NCBI RefSeq assembly: GCF_018873765.1
Contig: NC_057926.1
Span: 34,952,946 to 35,016,945, forward strand
DNA length: 64,000 bases
From: Telopea speciosissima
Lineage: Eukaryota; Streptophyta; Magnoliopsida; Proteales; Proteaceae
Reading direction: 5' to 3'
Translations under genes and position numbers: made by a program
In this document: positions 46,917-59,225 of the stretch, piece after piece
How positions within the stretch are numbered: the stretch's first letter is position 1
Layout: the number at the start of each line of letters is the position of its first letter
The notes under the pieces: generated by a model
Told to the model about the DNA's origin: nothing
Database searches by the model: none
Seen by the model: the letters and a program-made list of their open reading frames with translations, nothing else

Positions 46917-48239
46917 TTTCTGTTACTACCTCCCACAACCGGTTGGATTATTTTGAGGGTGAAACGTGAAAACCATAAGGCAGTGGAGAGCAGGGTTTCT
47001 CACCAGCACCGGCGGAGATCGAGAGCTCTCAAGTGCATCGATGTTGTTCATACCTCCATTTTCTTTGCCGAGGGTAACAGATGGGGAAGGGTTAGGAAAT
47101 TGCAAGGATGGCGGAGGTGGGAGGAGGGAAGGGAGCGGTGTTGCAGACTTGCAGGTGGAGGTGGGGAGATATGATGAGGAAAACGAGATGCGATGGGGCA
47201 AGGTTGTGGTTTTCCTTCGTCAGTGGGTTGGGAGAGTTGCAGAGGGTGAGCAGTAGGGCTGCAAAAGGGTCGGGTTGGCCGAGCTTTTTAAAACCCTAGT
47301 CCAATTCTGAGTCCCCTTAGCTCGGCCCAGACCTGCCCTGACCCTGACTCAGGGCCTAAAAACCCTGACCCTGACCCTGACCCTGACCCTAACAGACTGT
47401 ATGCTTTCAATGTACAAACAGACTATATCTATAAGCCATGACCACACATGCTTTCACACAAGCAGGTAGCACTCTCTTATTTTATTAGCCCAACAAAGAA
47501 ACAAGAAACAGATTACTGGCCTCGAATGAAAAGGATACATGATTATTAACAAATAAGAACATTAAAACTAAATTCACTAAAAAAATGTTATTTCTTTTTC
47601 CTCTTTTGGTAAGGGAGCAATAGAAAAGGGGGGGGGGAATGGAAAAGATGAAAATGCTTCTCTCTTTAGATTCATTCTGGTATTGCACAAATTTGATAGA
47701 ATCCTTCTCAGAAGTAAGCATTGAATCTATAAAAAAATTTCAACATCGATTCTGTAAACATGGAAAGACCAACAATAACAGATCCATTAACATTGTAGAA
47801 ACTAAATAGAACAGAGAAAAGAAAATCCAGATTTCTCATGTAGTACATGGAAAACAAAATGCTGCCCAAGTTTCTCCAATGATTTTTCACCACCAATACT
47901 AACGTAAGAGACTAAAAAATCACTATCTCTACCTGAAATGAGATGAAAGAAGACCCTCAATCCGCTGAATCAGACACTAAACCCAGTTCAGTTTTCCTGT
48001 TAGAAGCTCAAAAAATTCGATCCAAGAAATCGAATTTCTATAACAACTAAACCAACCACAAATTACAATTTATAGCAAACCAAGGGATTCTTGCGCTTTC
48101 CCAAGGTACCCAACAGAAATCATATATTTTCCTGTAAAGAGAAGAAGAATTATCTCTTCCTATTGGACGATGTATGGACTAAAGAAGATATAAGGCTTTG
48201 AGGGAAAGCATAAAGGGAAAAGAGAGAGAGACTCACAGT
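46917..48239. other. Intergenic
   Basis: No gene assigned. Bases 47254-47395 start TAGGGCTGCAAAAGGGTCGG and end in five CCCTGA-type hexamers, which looks like one end of a hAT element without a partner. A minus-strand frame at 46926-47201 is Ser/Pro-rich at its start but matches no family known to me. Confidence 0.4.
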
Positions 48240-48490
48240 TCAAATATAATCCGGAGAAGAAGAGGGCACGAGGGCAAGGGCTTGGACCGGTGGAGATTTC
48301 TGGCCGAACCGAGAGAAACTCCTGCCGCTGCAATCGTTTTCGATGTATTTCAGCAGTCAATCGGGTTTTTGGAAAAAAACCGGAGAAGAGGAAGGGAACA
48401 TGGGGTATTGCTTCAAGCCTTCAAGCCTTCAACAGCCGCTGAACTTGTCTTGGAATGGAAACGGAGAAGAGGAAGGGAAAAGGGCTAGCT
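48240..48490 (-). other. Possible 5' exon of an unidentified minus-strand gene
   Basis: CT-rich leader-like sequence on the minus strand ending at GAACT|GTGAGTCTC, a good donor. No downstream coding exon was recognised, so it may be a relic or a captured leader. Confidence 0.2.
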
Positions 48491-48524
48491 AGGGTTCCAA
48501 CTTGCGGTTGAGCTGTTTAATTGT

Positions 48525-48857
48525 TTTAGGGAAAATTATGGTAACCTCCCCTAAGATATGACCTAAGTTACGGTTCCTGGGTGGTCGTCAGTGTTTGCCG
48601 GAGTGGTTACGGTGGTCGCCGGTCTGAATTCCTTTTTCGTCAGTAGTAGCCAGAGTGCTCTTGCAGGCAGGCAGCGGAGGTTGAACTGGTTGCAGGTCGG
48701 TGGTGAAGGGTTTTCGGTTGGGGAGGAAGAAGGTAACGACGGTTAGGATAATAAGAGAGCATGGGCAGTTTAGGTATTTCATTACACAGAAGGCTAGTTT
48801 CGAGTTTTTGAAAAATTAACTCCTTCCACGTCAACACTTCAGGGGAGCATACCTTGG
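48525..48857. repeat. Possible small Mutator-like element
   Basis: The left text GGTAACCTCCCCTAAGATAT and the complement of the right, GGTATGCTCCCCTGAAG, are weak inverted repeats in the style of the larger elements nearby. No duplication was found. Confidence 0.3.
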
Positions 48858-48859
48858 GA

Positions 48860-49925
48860 GGGATTCGGCTCCTCTCCAGCGCACGGGTACACTGGAAATC
48901 GTCCAGCGCGGCACAGATATATGACACGTGGACTCGGCTATATCGGATGGTTTGAATTAATTAAACACAGGGAATCATTTTGGGCTGCGATGGAGAGAAA
49001 TATTCTGCAAAAAATTGAATTCCTTCTCACAACCGAGCGCCAAACGAAATTGCTGAGACATTCACGACGAGTTCTCTCTCTTCGAATCGGCTCATCTCCA
49101 CCAGCGAAGGCATCAAACCTTACCATTGTCGTTCCATATTCTCGCCCTCTTCGAATCAGCTCCTCTCTACCGGCGACAACATCGAAGCTTACCACCTACG
49201 AGCGATCTGCTGCACTATCTCCCCAAACGAAGTTCTCTCCTTCCCCAGTCTCGCCCTCTTCGAATCGGGCTCCTCTCGAAACGGTTTGGATTAATTAAGC
49301 ACATGGAAACCATATGCTCTGCGATGGAGAGAATGAATCCTAAAATTTGAAATCGTCTTTTCCCTAAATCGTAGGTTTAAACGATGTTCTCCATTTTCCC
49401 TGGTCGCGCCCTCTTCGAATCCTCTCCACCTGTGACGGCTTCGAAGCCTCCCCTTGCGAGTGACTGTTTCCTCTGTGCTCCCTCTCCTATTTGATAAAAG
49501 GCTGCGATTTGGGGTTTTTTGATCTGTTTGGTTCCATTTTGAGATTGCTAACCTGCGATTTTGGGGTTATGATCTGTTTGGTTTTCAAATTTGAGGCTGC
49601 TAACTTGCGATTTGTACCCTGGTTTTGATCTATTTGGTTCTGGATTTGAGGCTGCTTATCACTGGACTTCCTCACTGTCAGGTAACTTCAATCCTCAGAT
49701 TATGGTACAAAAATATATTGATCCATTACATGAATGCTATGACTTTCGTGTTTGGTCCAAATTTGTTTTGAGAATGCATTCCATGTTCTATGATCTATGA
49801 AGTGTGCAGTAGTTGCATTCTCCACATGCTAGTCTGTTCATCTGCAACTGTGTCCATGTGTGTGCATGATTTTTGTTTCGTTTCTTTATATTGGGGCTAA
49901 ATTAACATGTTTTATCAAGGTATGT
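48860..49925. other. Non-coding region with local repeats
   Basis: Bases 48960-49330 contain duplicated phrases ('cgccctcttcgaatc', 'gcgatggagagaa'). Bases 49499-49675 are about three tandem units of 57 bases ('gatctgtttggtt ... gaggctgctaacttgcgattt'). No gene was seen. Confidence 0.5.
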
Positions 49926-49997
49926 GCATCTTTAGCTCAACGGTAGAGCAATTGGGTTTCTCACCTAGTAGATGATGGTTCAAATCCATCAAGATTC
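49926..49997 (+). ncRNA. tRNA-like cloverleaf, copy 1
   Basis: 72 bases. Acceptor GCATCTT/AAGATTC pairs 6 of 7. The D arm is GCTC/GAGC with TAGCTCAACGG (A-box-like). A 6-bp middle stem ATTGGG/CCTAGT encloses the loop TTTCTCA. The T arm is GATGG/CCATC with GGTTCAAATCC (B-box-like). The middle stem is one pair longer than in ordinary tRNAs, so a standard anticodon is not defined. It is 93 bases upstream of the Copia 5' LTR. Confidence 0.6.
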
Positions 49998-50090
49998 CTT
50001 ATGATAGAACGTCACAATACTATAGTGGATGTTGAACTGTAATGCTTCACAAAAATATGATGCAAAGAAACAATTCAGGTGGCCTAAAAC

Positions 50091-50308
50091 TGTAAGGGTA
50101 TTTATGTAATATCCCTTCATATGTTCTAATATAATCCTACTTGTATTAATACTCAGGCTGTGAGGGGCAATCTAGTAATTAGCTCAGCTGACCTAAATCC
50201 TAGTTTTCCTATAAATAATAGTTGGAGATAGCAGTTTGGGTATTCCAAACTAGATACTCAGGGTGTAATGCGTTAAACAACCTTGTGCTTAAACCCTAAA
50301 CCCTAACA
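50091..50308 (+). repeat. Copia 5' LTR, 218 bp
   Basis: Begins TGTAAGGGTATTTATG and ends CCCTAAACCCTAACA. The same length as the 3' LTR at 59008-59225, and I count about 13 differences (about 94% identity). The flank AAAAC here and GAAAC after the 3' LTR suggest a 5-bp duplication with one change. Confidence 0.9.
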
Positions 50309-51143
50309 ATCTTAAAGCATTAAGTTAATTTTGTTCTCTCCTCGATCGGCTTTAGGGTTTGTGTTCGTCTTAATCGTCGTTACCCATTAGGATCACAAAT
50401 CTCGTTTTCTGCCTTTGAAGATCAAATTCACGATTTTGGTTTTCGGTGCGATCGTGGGTCATAGTTCTTATTAGAAAGAAAGCTTTGGAAAAGCATGCGA
50501 TCGATTTGGATTTCAAATTCACGGCTATAGTTTATCGTGGAATCACTCTTCTTGCTTTTTAAGTTTTACTTTGAGAAACGGATCTACAGGTCATAAAGTC
50601 TTTTGTCTTCTAGCCTTTGATTTGACAAAGCATAATTTTGCTTGTTTGCTTACAAACAAAAGGACACAAGTTTGCAGAAATTTCCTCTTTGACCGTGAGC
50701 ATTAATCAAGTTTGCAGGTTTTGTCCTTTGTCACCACCAAGTTTGGCACAACTTTCTGGATTTGAAAAAAAAAAAGAAGAAACCAAAAAGGTTAAAGAGA
50801 CAAAAGAGTGAAGGCTAATTTGATTGCTTCACAAAGGAGTGAAATTTGCCTTTGACTGTGGTTGATTAAAGAATAAAAAAAAAAAAGAAGGAAGATCAGC
50901 CGAATTGGCTCGGCACTGCCAACGAATTTTTTTTTTTGGGTTCGGCCACTACCTGTGAGCAGCACACACCCGCGCCAACAGCCAACACTAGTGTGCACGC
51001 CACGAGTGTCAACGCCGCTGCACTGCCGCGATCCTTTCCTCCGCCATCTAAATCCAGGGTTCTCCATCTCAGGTGTGATTGTTCCTTTGAGAATTTATTT
51101 TTATTTGAATTTTTTCTTGGGCATATAAACAAATCACATAACA

Positions 51144-54100
51144 ATGGAGAAACATGTTGTTCCAATTGAGATGATCAAATTGGAAAGCTTTAGTGGCTTT
51201 GAGTTCAGTTCTTGGAAAAGGAGGACTCAGTTTGGACTGCAGTACCTCAATATTTTTTATACCGTGGTAAATATTTTTTCTGATTGTATGGACCTAACTG
51301 AAGCCCAATGGAAAGTGATGAGGACTTTTGCAAAGACTACCTATTGAACTGCCTGTCATATAGGCTAGCAGAGACCTATAGTAAATATGAAACTGCAAAA
51401 GAGATTTGGGAAAACCTATAAGCCCAATTAAAAAAGGAGGAGGACCTATCAAAGACTCACTTGGTTGACAAGTTTATGGATTTCAAGTTTCAAGAAGACA
51501 AGGAAATACTTCCTCCAGTAACAGACTTTGAGAACTTGAGAATAAAACTGAACCAAGAAAATATCCCTGTTGTTAATGCATTCTTAATGAGTGCAATTAT
51601 TTTGAAGTTACCCTCTAACTGACATTTCTTTAAAACTGAGATGCATAGGAAGAAAACACAAGTGGGGCTACATGACCTCAAACGGTTCATTAGAATAGAA
51701 GATGAGAACAAACCCAGGAATAACTTGGAGATGGTGAAACAACAACAGGCATCTGCCAACAATCCAAGAAAAATCCTAGGCAGTCTAAGCCACCTAAGAA
51801 AGAACCCCAATAGTTGGAGGCCAAAAAGACTAACTTTAAAAAGAATGGCAAGTGCCGCAACTATGGAAAGTGGGGTCACTATGCATATGAGTGTAGGGGT
51901 CCTAAGAAAAGGAACACTGACACACCACAGAAGGAAGTTCACATGTTGGTGGATAAGACTGAGCCTACTAACTTTGTTGCCATGGTTGGCAAGGATAAGG
52001 GGTTGGCCAGTACATCTTCAGATTGGTGGTTAGACTCTGGAGCGACTTGTCATGTTTGCAATAGCAAGAACCTGCTCACTGATGTTATTCAAGTAGCAGA
52101 GACTGTCACTGTTGCAAATGGAGACGTCATGGAAGTGATTCAACAAGGGACAGCAAACCCGGTTCTTTCATCAGGTAAAATACTTACTTTGAAAAATGTT
52201 AAAATCTTTCCTGATTTTGAAAAGAATTTAATTTCAATTGGAATTTTGCTTGATGCCGGCATGTCTATTACTTTTAGTAGTGGTAGAGTAACACTGTCTG
52301 TTAACTCTTTTTATTTTGGATGTGCTTATAATTTGAATGGTATGTTTAGGTTGAGTTTAGCTAATGAGACAATAAACCAGGTTAATCATATTTCATTTGA
52401 TCCCAAAATACTATATTATAGGTTAGGACATGTGAACTATAGGAAAATGCTCAAACTAGCTAAAACTCATAATTTATCATTAAACACTTCAATTAGATTT
52501 AACAGATGTGAAGTGTGTGCTCAAACCAAAATAACTAGAAAACCTTTCAGACCGGTTTCTAAGAGCACTCAACTTCTTTTAACTTATACATTCTGACATT
52601 TGTGACTTTAAAAGCTACACAACTAGAGGAGGTTAGAAGTATTTGATAACATTTATAGATGATTTTTCTAGATATTGTCATTTATACCTATTAAACTCTA
52701 AAGATGAAACATTTTAAAATTTTAAAATTTTCAAGAATAGGATAGAAAATTAGTTGAACTTGAAAATTAAAAGATTTAGAAGTGATAGGGGAGGACAATA
52801 CGAATTGACAGAGTTCAAGGAATTCTGTGCCTCTGCAGGCATAATCCTTGAAACTACTACTCCTTACTCACCTCAATCAAATGGCATAGTTGAAAGAAAG
52901 AACAGGACGTTAACAGAGATGTTAAATTCCATGTTATTAATAGCTGGCATGGCCTCTTGCTATTGGGGAGAAGCAGTGTTGACTGCAAATCACATTCTAA
53001 ATAGACTACCACATTCAAAACTGACTTCTACACCTTATGAACTATGACATAACCATCCCTGTAGTTATGACACTCTTAAGGTTTGGGGCTGTATAGCTTA
53101 TGTTAGGATACGAGACCCTAGGAGACCTAAGGTGGGAACTAGAACAAACACTTGTGTGTATCTAGATTGTGCAGAAGACAGTGCTACAGACCAATATTTG
53201 GATGTATCAACCAATGTGGTGATAGAATCTAGGGATGCCATATTCTTTGAAGATAAATTCCTCAAAGATAAAGGCCTGACCTTGCTTGGTTTGACAGAAA
53301 TGGTTACAGAATCACCCATGGATACTGAACCAATTGTTTCTGACACTCATCCCACAATGATTACTGAATCAAAACCTAAAAGAGTATCTATTAGAGATAG
53401 AGTACCAAAGAATTTTGATGAGGATTTTGTGACCTACCATTTAGAGGCCGATTCATCCACCTATAAGGAAGCGATAAGATCTAGGGACTCACCGCTATAG
53501 AATAAACCATTAATGAGGAAATGAGCTCTTTAATGCAGAATGAGACTTGACACCTTATTAATCTGCCTATAAGAGCCAATACAATAGGGTGTAAGTGGGT
53601 ACTGAAGAAGAAACTTAATCCAGATGGGTCTATAGCAAGGTATAAAACACGATTAGTAGCTAAGGACTATACTCAGGTGAGAGGGATAAATTATTTTAAC
53701 ATCTATTCCCCGGTCTGCCATTTAACAACGATAAGGATTCTTCTTGTCATAACATCTATTGAGCACAATGTTGTGCATAAAATGGATATAAAAACGACTT
53801 TCCTTAATGGAGACCTAACAGGAGAAATCTATGTAAACCAACCTGAAGGGTTTGTCATGGAAGTTTTTGAAAAAAGAGTTTATAAATTAAATAAATCTCT
53901 CTATGGTCTTAAACAAGCACTTAAATTGTGGCATGAGAAGTTTGACAAGACAGTAAAGAGCCTTGGTTTTCAAACCAGTAACTCGAATAAGTGTCTTTAT
54001 TTTTTATCTGAGTCAAACAAGATCGCGATTATTCGCTTGTATGTAGATGACATGTTGATTCTAGGTTCTGATCTCTCTGTAGTGAGTGACATTAAAGAAA

Positions 54101-54925
54101 CCTTGTCCAAAGAATTTAACATGAAAGATCTTGGTGTGGTGGACACCATTATTGGAATGAGAGTAAGCTTCGATGAGTAAGGGATCACCCTTAGTCAGTC
54201 TCATTACATTGAGAGGCTACTTTCTAGTTGGGGATACAGTGATTGTAAATCGATTGAGACACCCTATAACTATAACAAAAGGTTGAAACCTAACACATGT
54301 GACACCGTGAATCAGTTAGAATATTCTAAATTGATTGGTAGTCTCATGTATGCAATGAGTTGCACTAGGCCAGACATAGCCTTTACAGTAGGCATGCTGA
54401 GTCGTTTCACTAGTAATCCTAAAAAATAGCATTGGGATGCCCTGACGAGGCTGATGAGATACCTTAAGGGTACTCTTGTGCTCAGATTTGGGAGACAACA
54501 GATCCACCAGTGGTTATGTATTTACACTAAGAGGAATAGCTGTAGCATGAAAATCCAAGAGATAGACTGGTATTGCTCTGTCATCTATGAAATCAAAACT
54601 TTATGCTCTAGCTTCTGCAGGAGATGAAGCAGAGTGTATAAAGGATCTGATCATGGATATTCCATTGAGAAGTTTTAAGTTAAACTCCATATCTATATTC
54701 TGTGATAATCAAGCAACAAAGACGATAGTGAATAACTTACTCTTTAATGGTAAGAGGAGACGCATCAGGCTGAAACAGGCCATGCTGAATTATCGAACAG
54801 AACAAGGGATTATCACTTTGATTGATGTGAGATCGAAGGATAATATGGCAGATGCCCTTATAAAGGGATTGAACATTCAAAATTACGGGAGAGATGGGGT
54901 TAAAGACCATTTAGTCAAGTCTTAA
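51144..54925 (+). pseudogene. Copia gag-pol remnant
   Basis: Copia domain order is preserved. Gag starts MEKHVVPIEMIKLESFSGFE. The zinc knuckle CRNYGKWGHYAYEC has its second Cys replaced by Tyr. The protease motif is WWLDSGATCHVCNS. The GAG-pre-integrase piece is YRLGHVNYRKML...CEVC. Integrase has FRSDRGGQYELTEF and PYSPQSNGIVERKN. Reverse transcriptase has MDIKTTFLNGDL, YGLKQALKLWHEKF and LYVDDMLILGSD. RNase H ends near KSKLYALASAGDEAE. Stops or frameshifts lie near 51346, 52597, 53048, 53500, 54180 and 54429, so no polyprotein can be made. Confidence 0.9.
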
Positions 54926-55156
54926 CCTAACCCAGTATTATTTTGAATTATTCGAATCTCATCTAACCTTGGAAAGCATTCAGGACAGTTTACATGTTTC
55001 AGATAACTTAGTTAGGTTACTAAGTGTGGAGGTTTGTGAAACCATTCTAAATTTGATGGTGTAGCAAAATTTTCATGTGAAGTTTCCTTACTTTGTTATT
55101 CCATAAAAGAATATGAAAAATGTCTGATATGTTTCATTGATGTTGTGCTAGTCTCA

Positions 55157-55500
55157 CTACAAGAAAAATGATTTTTCGCGACGGTAATAAACTGTCGCAA
55201 AACAACATTTTTTATCGCCCAAAATAACACCGACGGTAAAATCTAACCGTCGCCAGTCCATCGGCTAAAGCAATGTCGCGAAAAATCGCGATGGTAAAAC
55301 TGATGCCGTCTAGCAAAATCATCTTTGGCGACGTTTATTACTTTCGTTGCTAAAAATGTATTTATGGCGACGGTTAATTTTTTCGTCGCTAAAAATACCA
55401 TTTCTGGCGACGTTTATGGGTTTCGTTAGTATAAATATATTTTTGGCGATGGTATTCATTTAACCGTCGAAAAAAATATATATTTAGCGACGATAATAAA
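55157..55500 (+). mobile_element. CACTA (En/Spm) terminus
   Basis: Opens CACTACAAGAAAAATG, the standard plant CACTA end. Direct and inverted subterminal copies of GCGACGGTAA/TTTCGTCGC type follow for 340 bases. The matching opposite end (TTTTTCTTGTAGTG) was not found downstream, so the element is truncated or its other end is decayed. Confidence 0.8.
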
Positions 55501-58059
55501 TTACATTAATATGCATTACATTCCATTATAATATTCACATGTAGTTTACATCCATATGTAATATTCACTCCATAAAACAAAAGCTATTAAACATTGCATT
55601 AATAATGCATTACATTCTATTAGCACACAAAATTAACTAAAATGGATGCCTTTAAAATTCACTTTCAATCCACTCTCCACCAAAGTTGTTAACCAAAACA
55701 TCAAAAAAAAAAAAATTACACAGAGAAAAAGTTCTAGCACTCCTTGCAATAAAAATACTTCATCACCGTTGCTCTCGACATTGTAGATCAGGAACATCAT
55801 AATCTAGTACGTCCTTCCAATTTTCATCTTTTTGAATTTCTAGCTTCTAACTTCATTGCACATGAAGGAAACATAAATGACCAAATTACATATAAGTTAA
55901 AATCCTTTGAAGGACAAAAAAAGAATCATTATCTTAACACTAAGAAGGAAAAGAAGGAATAGCAAATAAAAACTATAATAATATGCAACTTCAACCATCA
56001 AAGGAGAAAAGGGTTTTGATATATTTATCTTCACACCCAAGCAAGTGCTTCAAATAGAGGCTATCCTCAAGAGACATTTAAGGAGAAGGGGGGGGAGGGA
56101 AAGGAAACCATCGAATATTGGAAGGGGAACAAACATCTAAACCTCAGTTTAATCTAAGGGTTAGATGCCTCTAGGAGAGGTCTCCTATTTGCAGCAAGAA
56201 TTCACCCAAAATAGGGGTACCGCCAGGTGTATGAACAACAATCAAACTGAAATAAATTTAACCCTTTTTCTTCCCAATTATCACAATTATAAACCTTTAA
56301 TAATGACAGAAAAAAAGAGTAGAAGCTAAATTAACAAGAGTTGTACTTATAACTGTAGGTAAGAAGAAGAAGAGGGGATATGATAAAACTGATCTTGATC
56401 AGAATCCCTCCAGTCGACTTTAGAGTTTCACTGATGGGCTGTTGTTTCTCACAATAGCGAAACCAGTCTCTCATAGTTCATATTTCATATAGCCAAAACC
56501 AAAAAAATATTTATCTCCAAAATACATAAAAAGAGCAAGAAAACCAAACTACCATAATAGGAAGTCCAAAAATAGGTCTTCATAAAAGGGAGAAGAATGG
56601 CTTAAAAGCATGTTAAGTTCTTCAAATGAGAGATATACCAAGCAACATGCCTTCCTGGTGCATGCGACCACATTTTGTAGCACTTGTCCTTTTTTTTTGG
56701 CCCTTCATGACTATGTAATGTCCAAGCAATTTAAACTAGGTGGTCATACCATCAGACCAGTGACCCACAAGTCCACTGCAGTCCCCTATTTTTAGTATGT
56801 TTGTTTTAAGAATGACCTCCATTTAAAGTCATCAAATGAACACAAGAATGATCATTTCAGAAATAAGTACATTTTTAGAGAACAAAAATATGGACAGCAT
56901 AAATTAGAGGAAACTTAAATTACCTCTGACTCCAGAACCAGTACGGAATAAGTACGGAACAACAACATAGACGTTAGTGAACAGTACGGAATAAGGATCA
57001 AACATTGGACTTTCCTTATAAAATGAAATTAGAGTAAGGAACAATGAGAACTCAAAGTTCAGCCACTAAGAGAGCAACCAGAAACAATATAAACTTTAGA
57101 GTTAAGAGAGAGACTTAATTGAAAATTTAATTCAAATTATGTAAATACCTCCTCCACAAGGGAGTGGAGGGAAAAAAATAATGAGAAAATTAATATGAAA
57201 ACCCGACAGGAAAATGGAAGTTCTTGACAAATAGCCTCTATAGATAACTTTATGGCTCTTAAGTAATTTATTTCGTCTAGTACTTCAGGAAAGATTGAAC
57301 TTGACAATAAGTACAAAAAAAAAAAAAAAAAAAAAAAAAACCATCAACCAAAGTTCTTGTACATACCTTTCTAGGCATGAGAGTGTTAGGACTAATTTCA
57401 AAATCATGTGGAGCTCCTAGAGCCTTACATATTTAAATAGAAAACTTATAACTTGAATCATAATGGCCATAGGATTATCAGAAGATGAAATCATCTTCTT
57501 CATTAGAAAATCTGAAAAACAAATAAGCTTTCTTATGCGCATAAGCTACATGTTGAAGTTGACTCGTAGTTATATATTAAAGAAAGTTTTTGTCAAAGTT
57601 TTTAGCTGGTTCTTGGATTGACTGATTCACCCTGGGGGGAGAAAAAGGGGACAAAAAGTGATATCCCATTTGTGTTATTTCAGATAGCTGGATATACATG
57701 TATTGCACAATTTAGATTTGGCATTTGGTCAGTAGTTGGAGCTTGAAAACTTGTAGTTTTTTGGATCCATTGAGTGTAAGTGGTCCATGTTTCTGCATTT
57801 CAAGAGGTAACCGTGTTCAACACCCTGCCTTGGTTGAAATATGACAATGTCCATGCATCATCGAAGTTTAGTTATTAAGTACCTGTGTTTTGTATAATAC
57901 TTATTAATTGGTCATAGATCAGCTCAAAACCATGATAAAGTGGTCAGTCAATTGATTGTAACTTTTACCCAAGAGGTGATTCGATGCAACTATCTAATCC
58001 ATGAGAAATAATTCATTATGGGTGAAAGATTGCATGAATGGTGTCCAAATGTCTTCTCT
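55501..58059. other. Interior of the CACTA-associated insertion, non-coding
   Basis: AT-rich without recognisable transposase. A run of about 26 A at 57316-57341. No gene was recognised. Confidence 0.4.
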
Positions 58060-58375
58060 ATACTTTTCTCAAGCTAAAGGTCTTTGGGACTGATAGCATC
58101 TCCATTTGTAGGCAAGGCAACATGCAGTTATGTCATTGTTTGGCCCTACATTAAAATCTTTCTTCCCTGCAGATGGTTGGAATTTGGGGAACAAAAACGA
58201 TGTGAGTCAGTTACATATGGCTTCTGTATATATTTTTCTCAAGCATAGGTATTTGGATTGATATTATCTCCGTTAAAGGCTAGACAGCCTGCACTTGCAG
58301 TCATGTCCTTCTTTGGCCAACTATCGACACTTGTTTTTCCTACAGATGGCTGAAATTTGTGGCACAAAAAACTGT
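58060..58375 (+). repeat. Diverged tandem duplication, about 165-bp unit
   Basis: 58060-58205 and 58226-58380 share order: 'ttttctcaagc', 'atctccatttgtaggc'/'atctccgttaaaggct', 'cagatggttggaatttggggaacaaaaa'/'cagatggctgaaatttgtggcacaaaaa'. Age is moderate. Function unknown. Confidence 0.7.
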
Positions 58376-58705
58376 GAGCTAGAGTCAGGGCTGCAAATAG
58401 TAGACATTCCAAATTTAATAACATGTCTTTCATAGTATGGTGTACCATTCTAAATTTGATGATACAACATAAATCTATCACTGATATAACGAACACAGTA
58501 TTCTAAATGGAAACATGGTATGGTCCTTATGATAGAGACTATATAGGATCGAGTTCTTGTAAAGAAACTTGATGATGATGCTTATTGTTTTTTGATTTAC
58601 CTTCAGTCATATATGAAATGTACTAAGTTCTTATTGTTGAACTAAATACTATTGTATAAATAATTGAATTCATATTATCTTATGAAATTCATATTTGACA
58701 AATTA

Positions 58706-58779
58706 CAGAGAATGACGAAGATGGAGGAGAATGGTTGAATCTGGATCTCGATGAGGATGACTTATTTGATGAGTAAAGT
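58706..58779 (+). pseudogene. Isolated last-exon-like fragment
   Basis: After a pyrimidine-poor acceptor AAATTACAG, a short frame reads NDEDGGEWLNLDLDEDDLFDE followed by TAA. The acidic end resembles a protein C-terminus, but no upstream exon was found and I do not recognise the family. It could be gene debris carried by the transposon. Confidence 0.3.
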
Positions 58780-59007
58780 CAAATGGATTGCAAGGACTTT
58801 TCCTTTTGATTATTTCTTTTGGTTTAGCCACTTGCATGTGGAACTTTAGATTTATTGTTGGGTTTAGTTTTGATCTAAAACCCTAGTTTTATTTCTTGAA
58901 GTTTACTTTTTACTTATTTGATTTTTTGGATTATTGATATTCAATTACTGATTGAGCAATGGTTTTTATACATGTGTGGTGGATATATGTAGAACATAGG
59001 AGGAGAT

Positions 59008-59225
59008 TGTAAGGGTATTTATGTAATATCCCTTCATATGTTCTAATATAATCCTACTTGTATTAATACTCAGGCTGTGAGGGGCAATCTAGTAATTAGC
59101 CCATCTGACCTAAACCCTAGTTTTCCTATAAATACTAGCTGGAGGCAGCAGTCTGGGTATTCCAAACTAGATACTTAGGATGTAATGCTTTAAGTAACCT
59201 TGTGCTTAAACCCTAAACCCTAACA
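59008..59225 (+). repeat. Copia 3' LTR, 218 bp
   Basis: Partner of 50091-50308, directly preceded by AGGAGGAGAT. Confidence 0.9.

Larger units (their letters stand above)
50091..59225 (+). mobile_element. Ty1/Copia retrotransposon, degenerate
   Basis: Two 218-bp LTRs enclose 8.7 kb. A leader (50309-51143) is followed by broken gag-pol (51144-54925), a CACTA-type terminus at 55157 opening a probable 3.5-kb secondary insertion, and the 3' leader with polypurine AGGAGGAGAT just before the 3' LTR. Subtracting the insertion leaves about 5 kb internal, normal for Copia. Confidence 0.85.

Noticed and set aside
47360-47392. CCCTGA hexamers as interstitial telomere repeat
   Set aside because: The unit is not the plant telomere repeat and fits better as hAT subterminal repeats.
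48198-48488. 96-codon Arg/Glu-rich frame
   Set aside because: Antisense of a CT-rich leader-like stretch; no family match.
50091-50308. Copia insertion targeted to the neighbouring tRNA-like sequence
   Set aside because: Only one case, and plant Copia elements are not known to target tRNA genes; proximity alone is weak.
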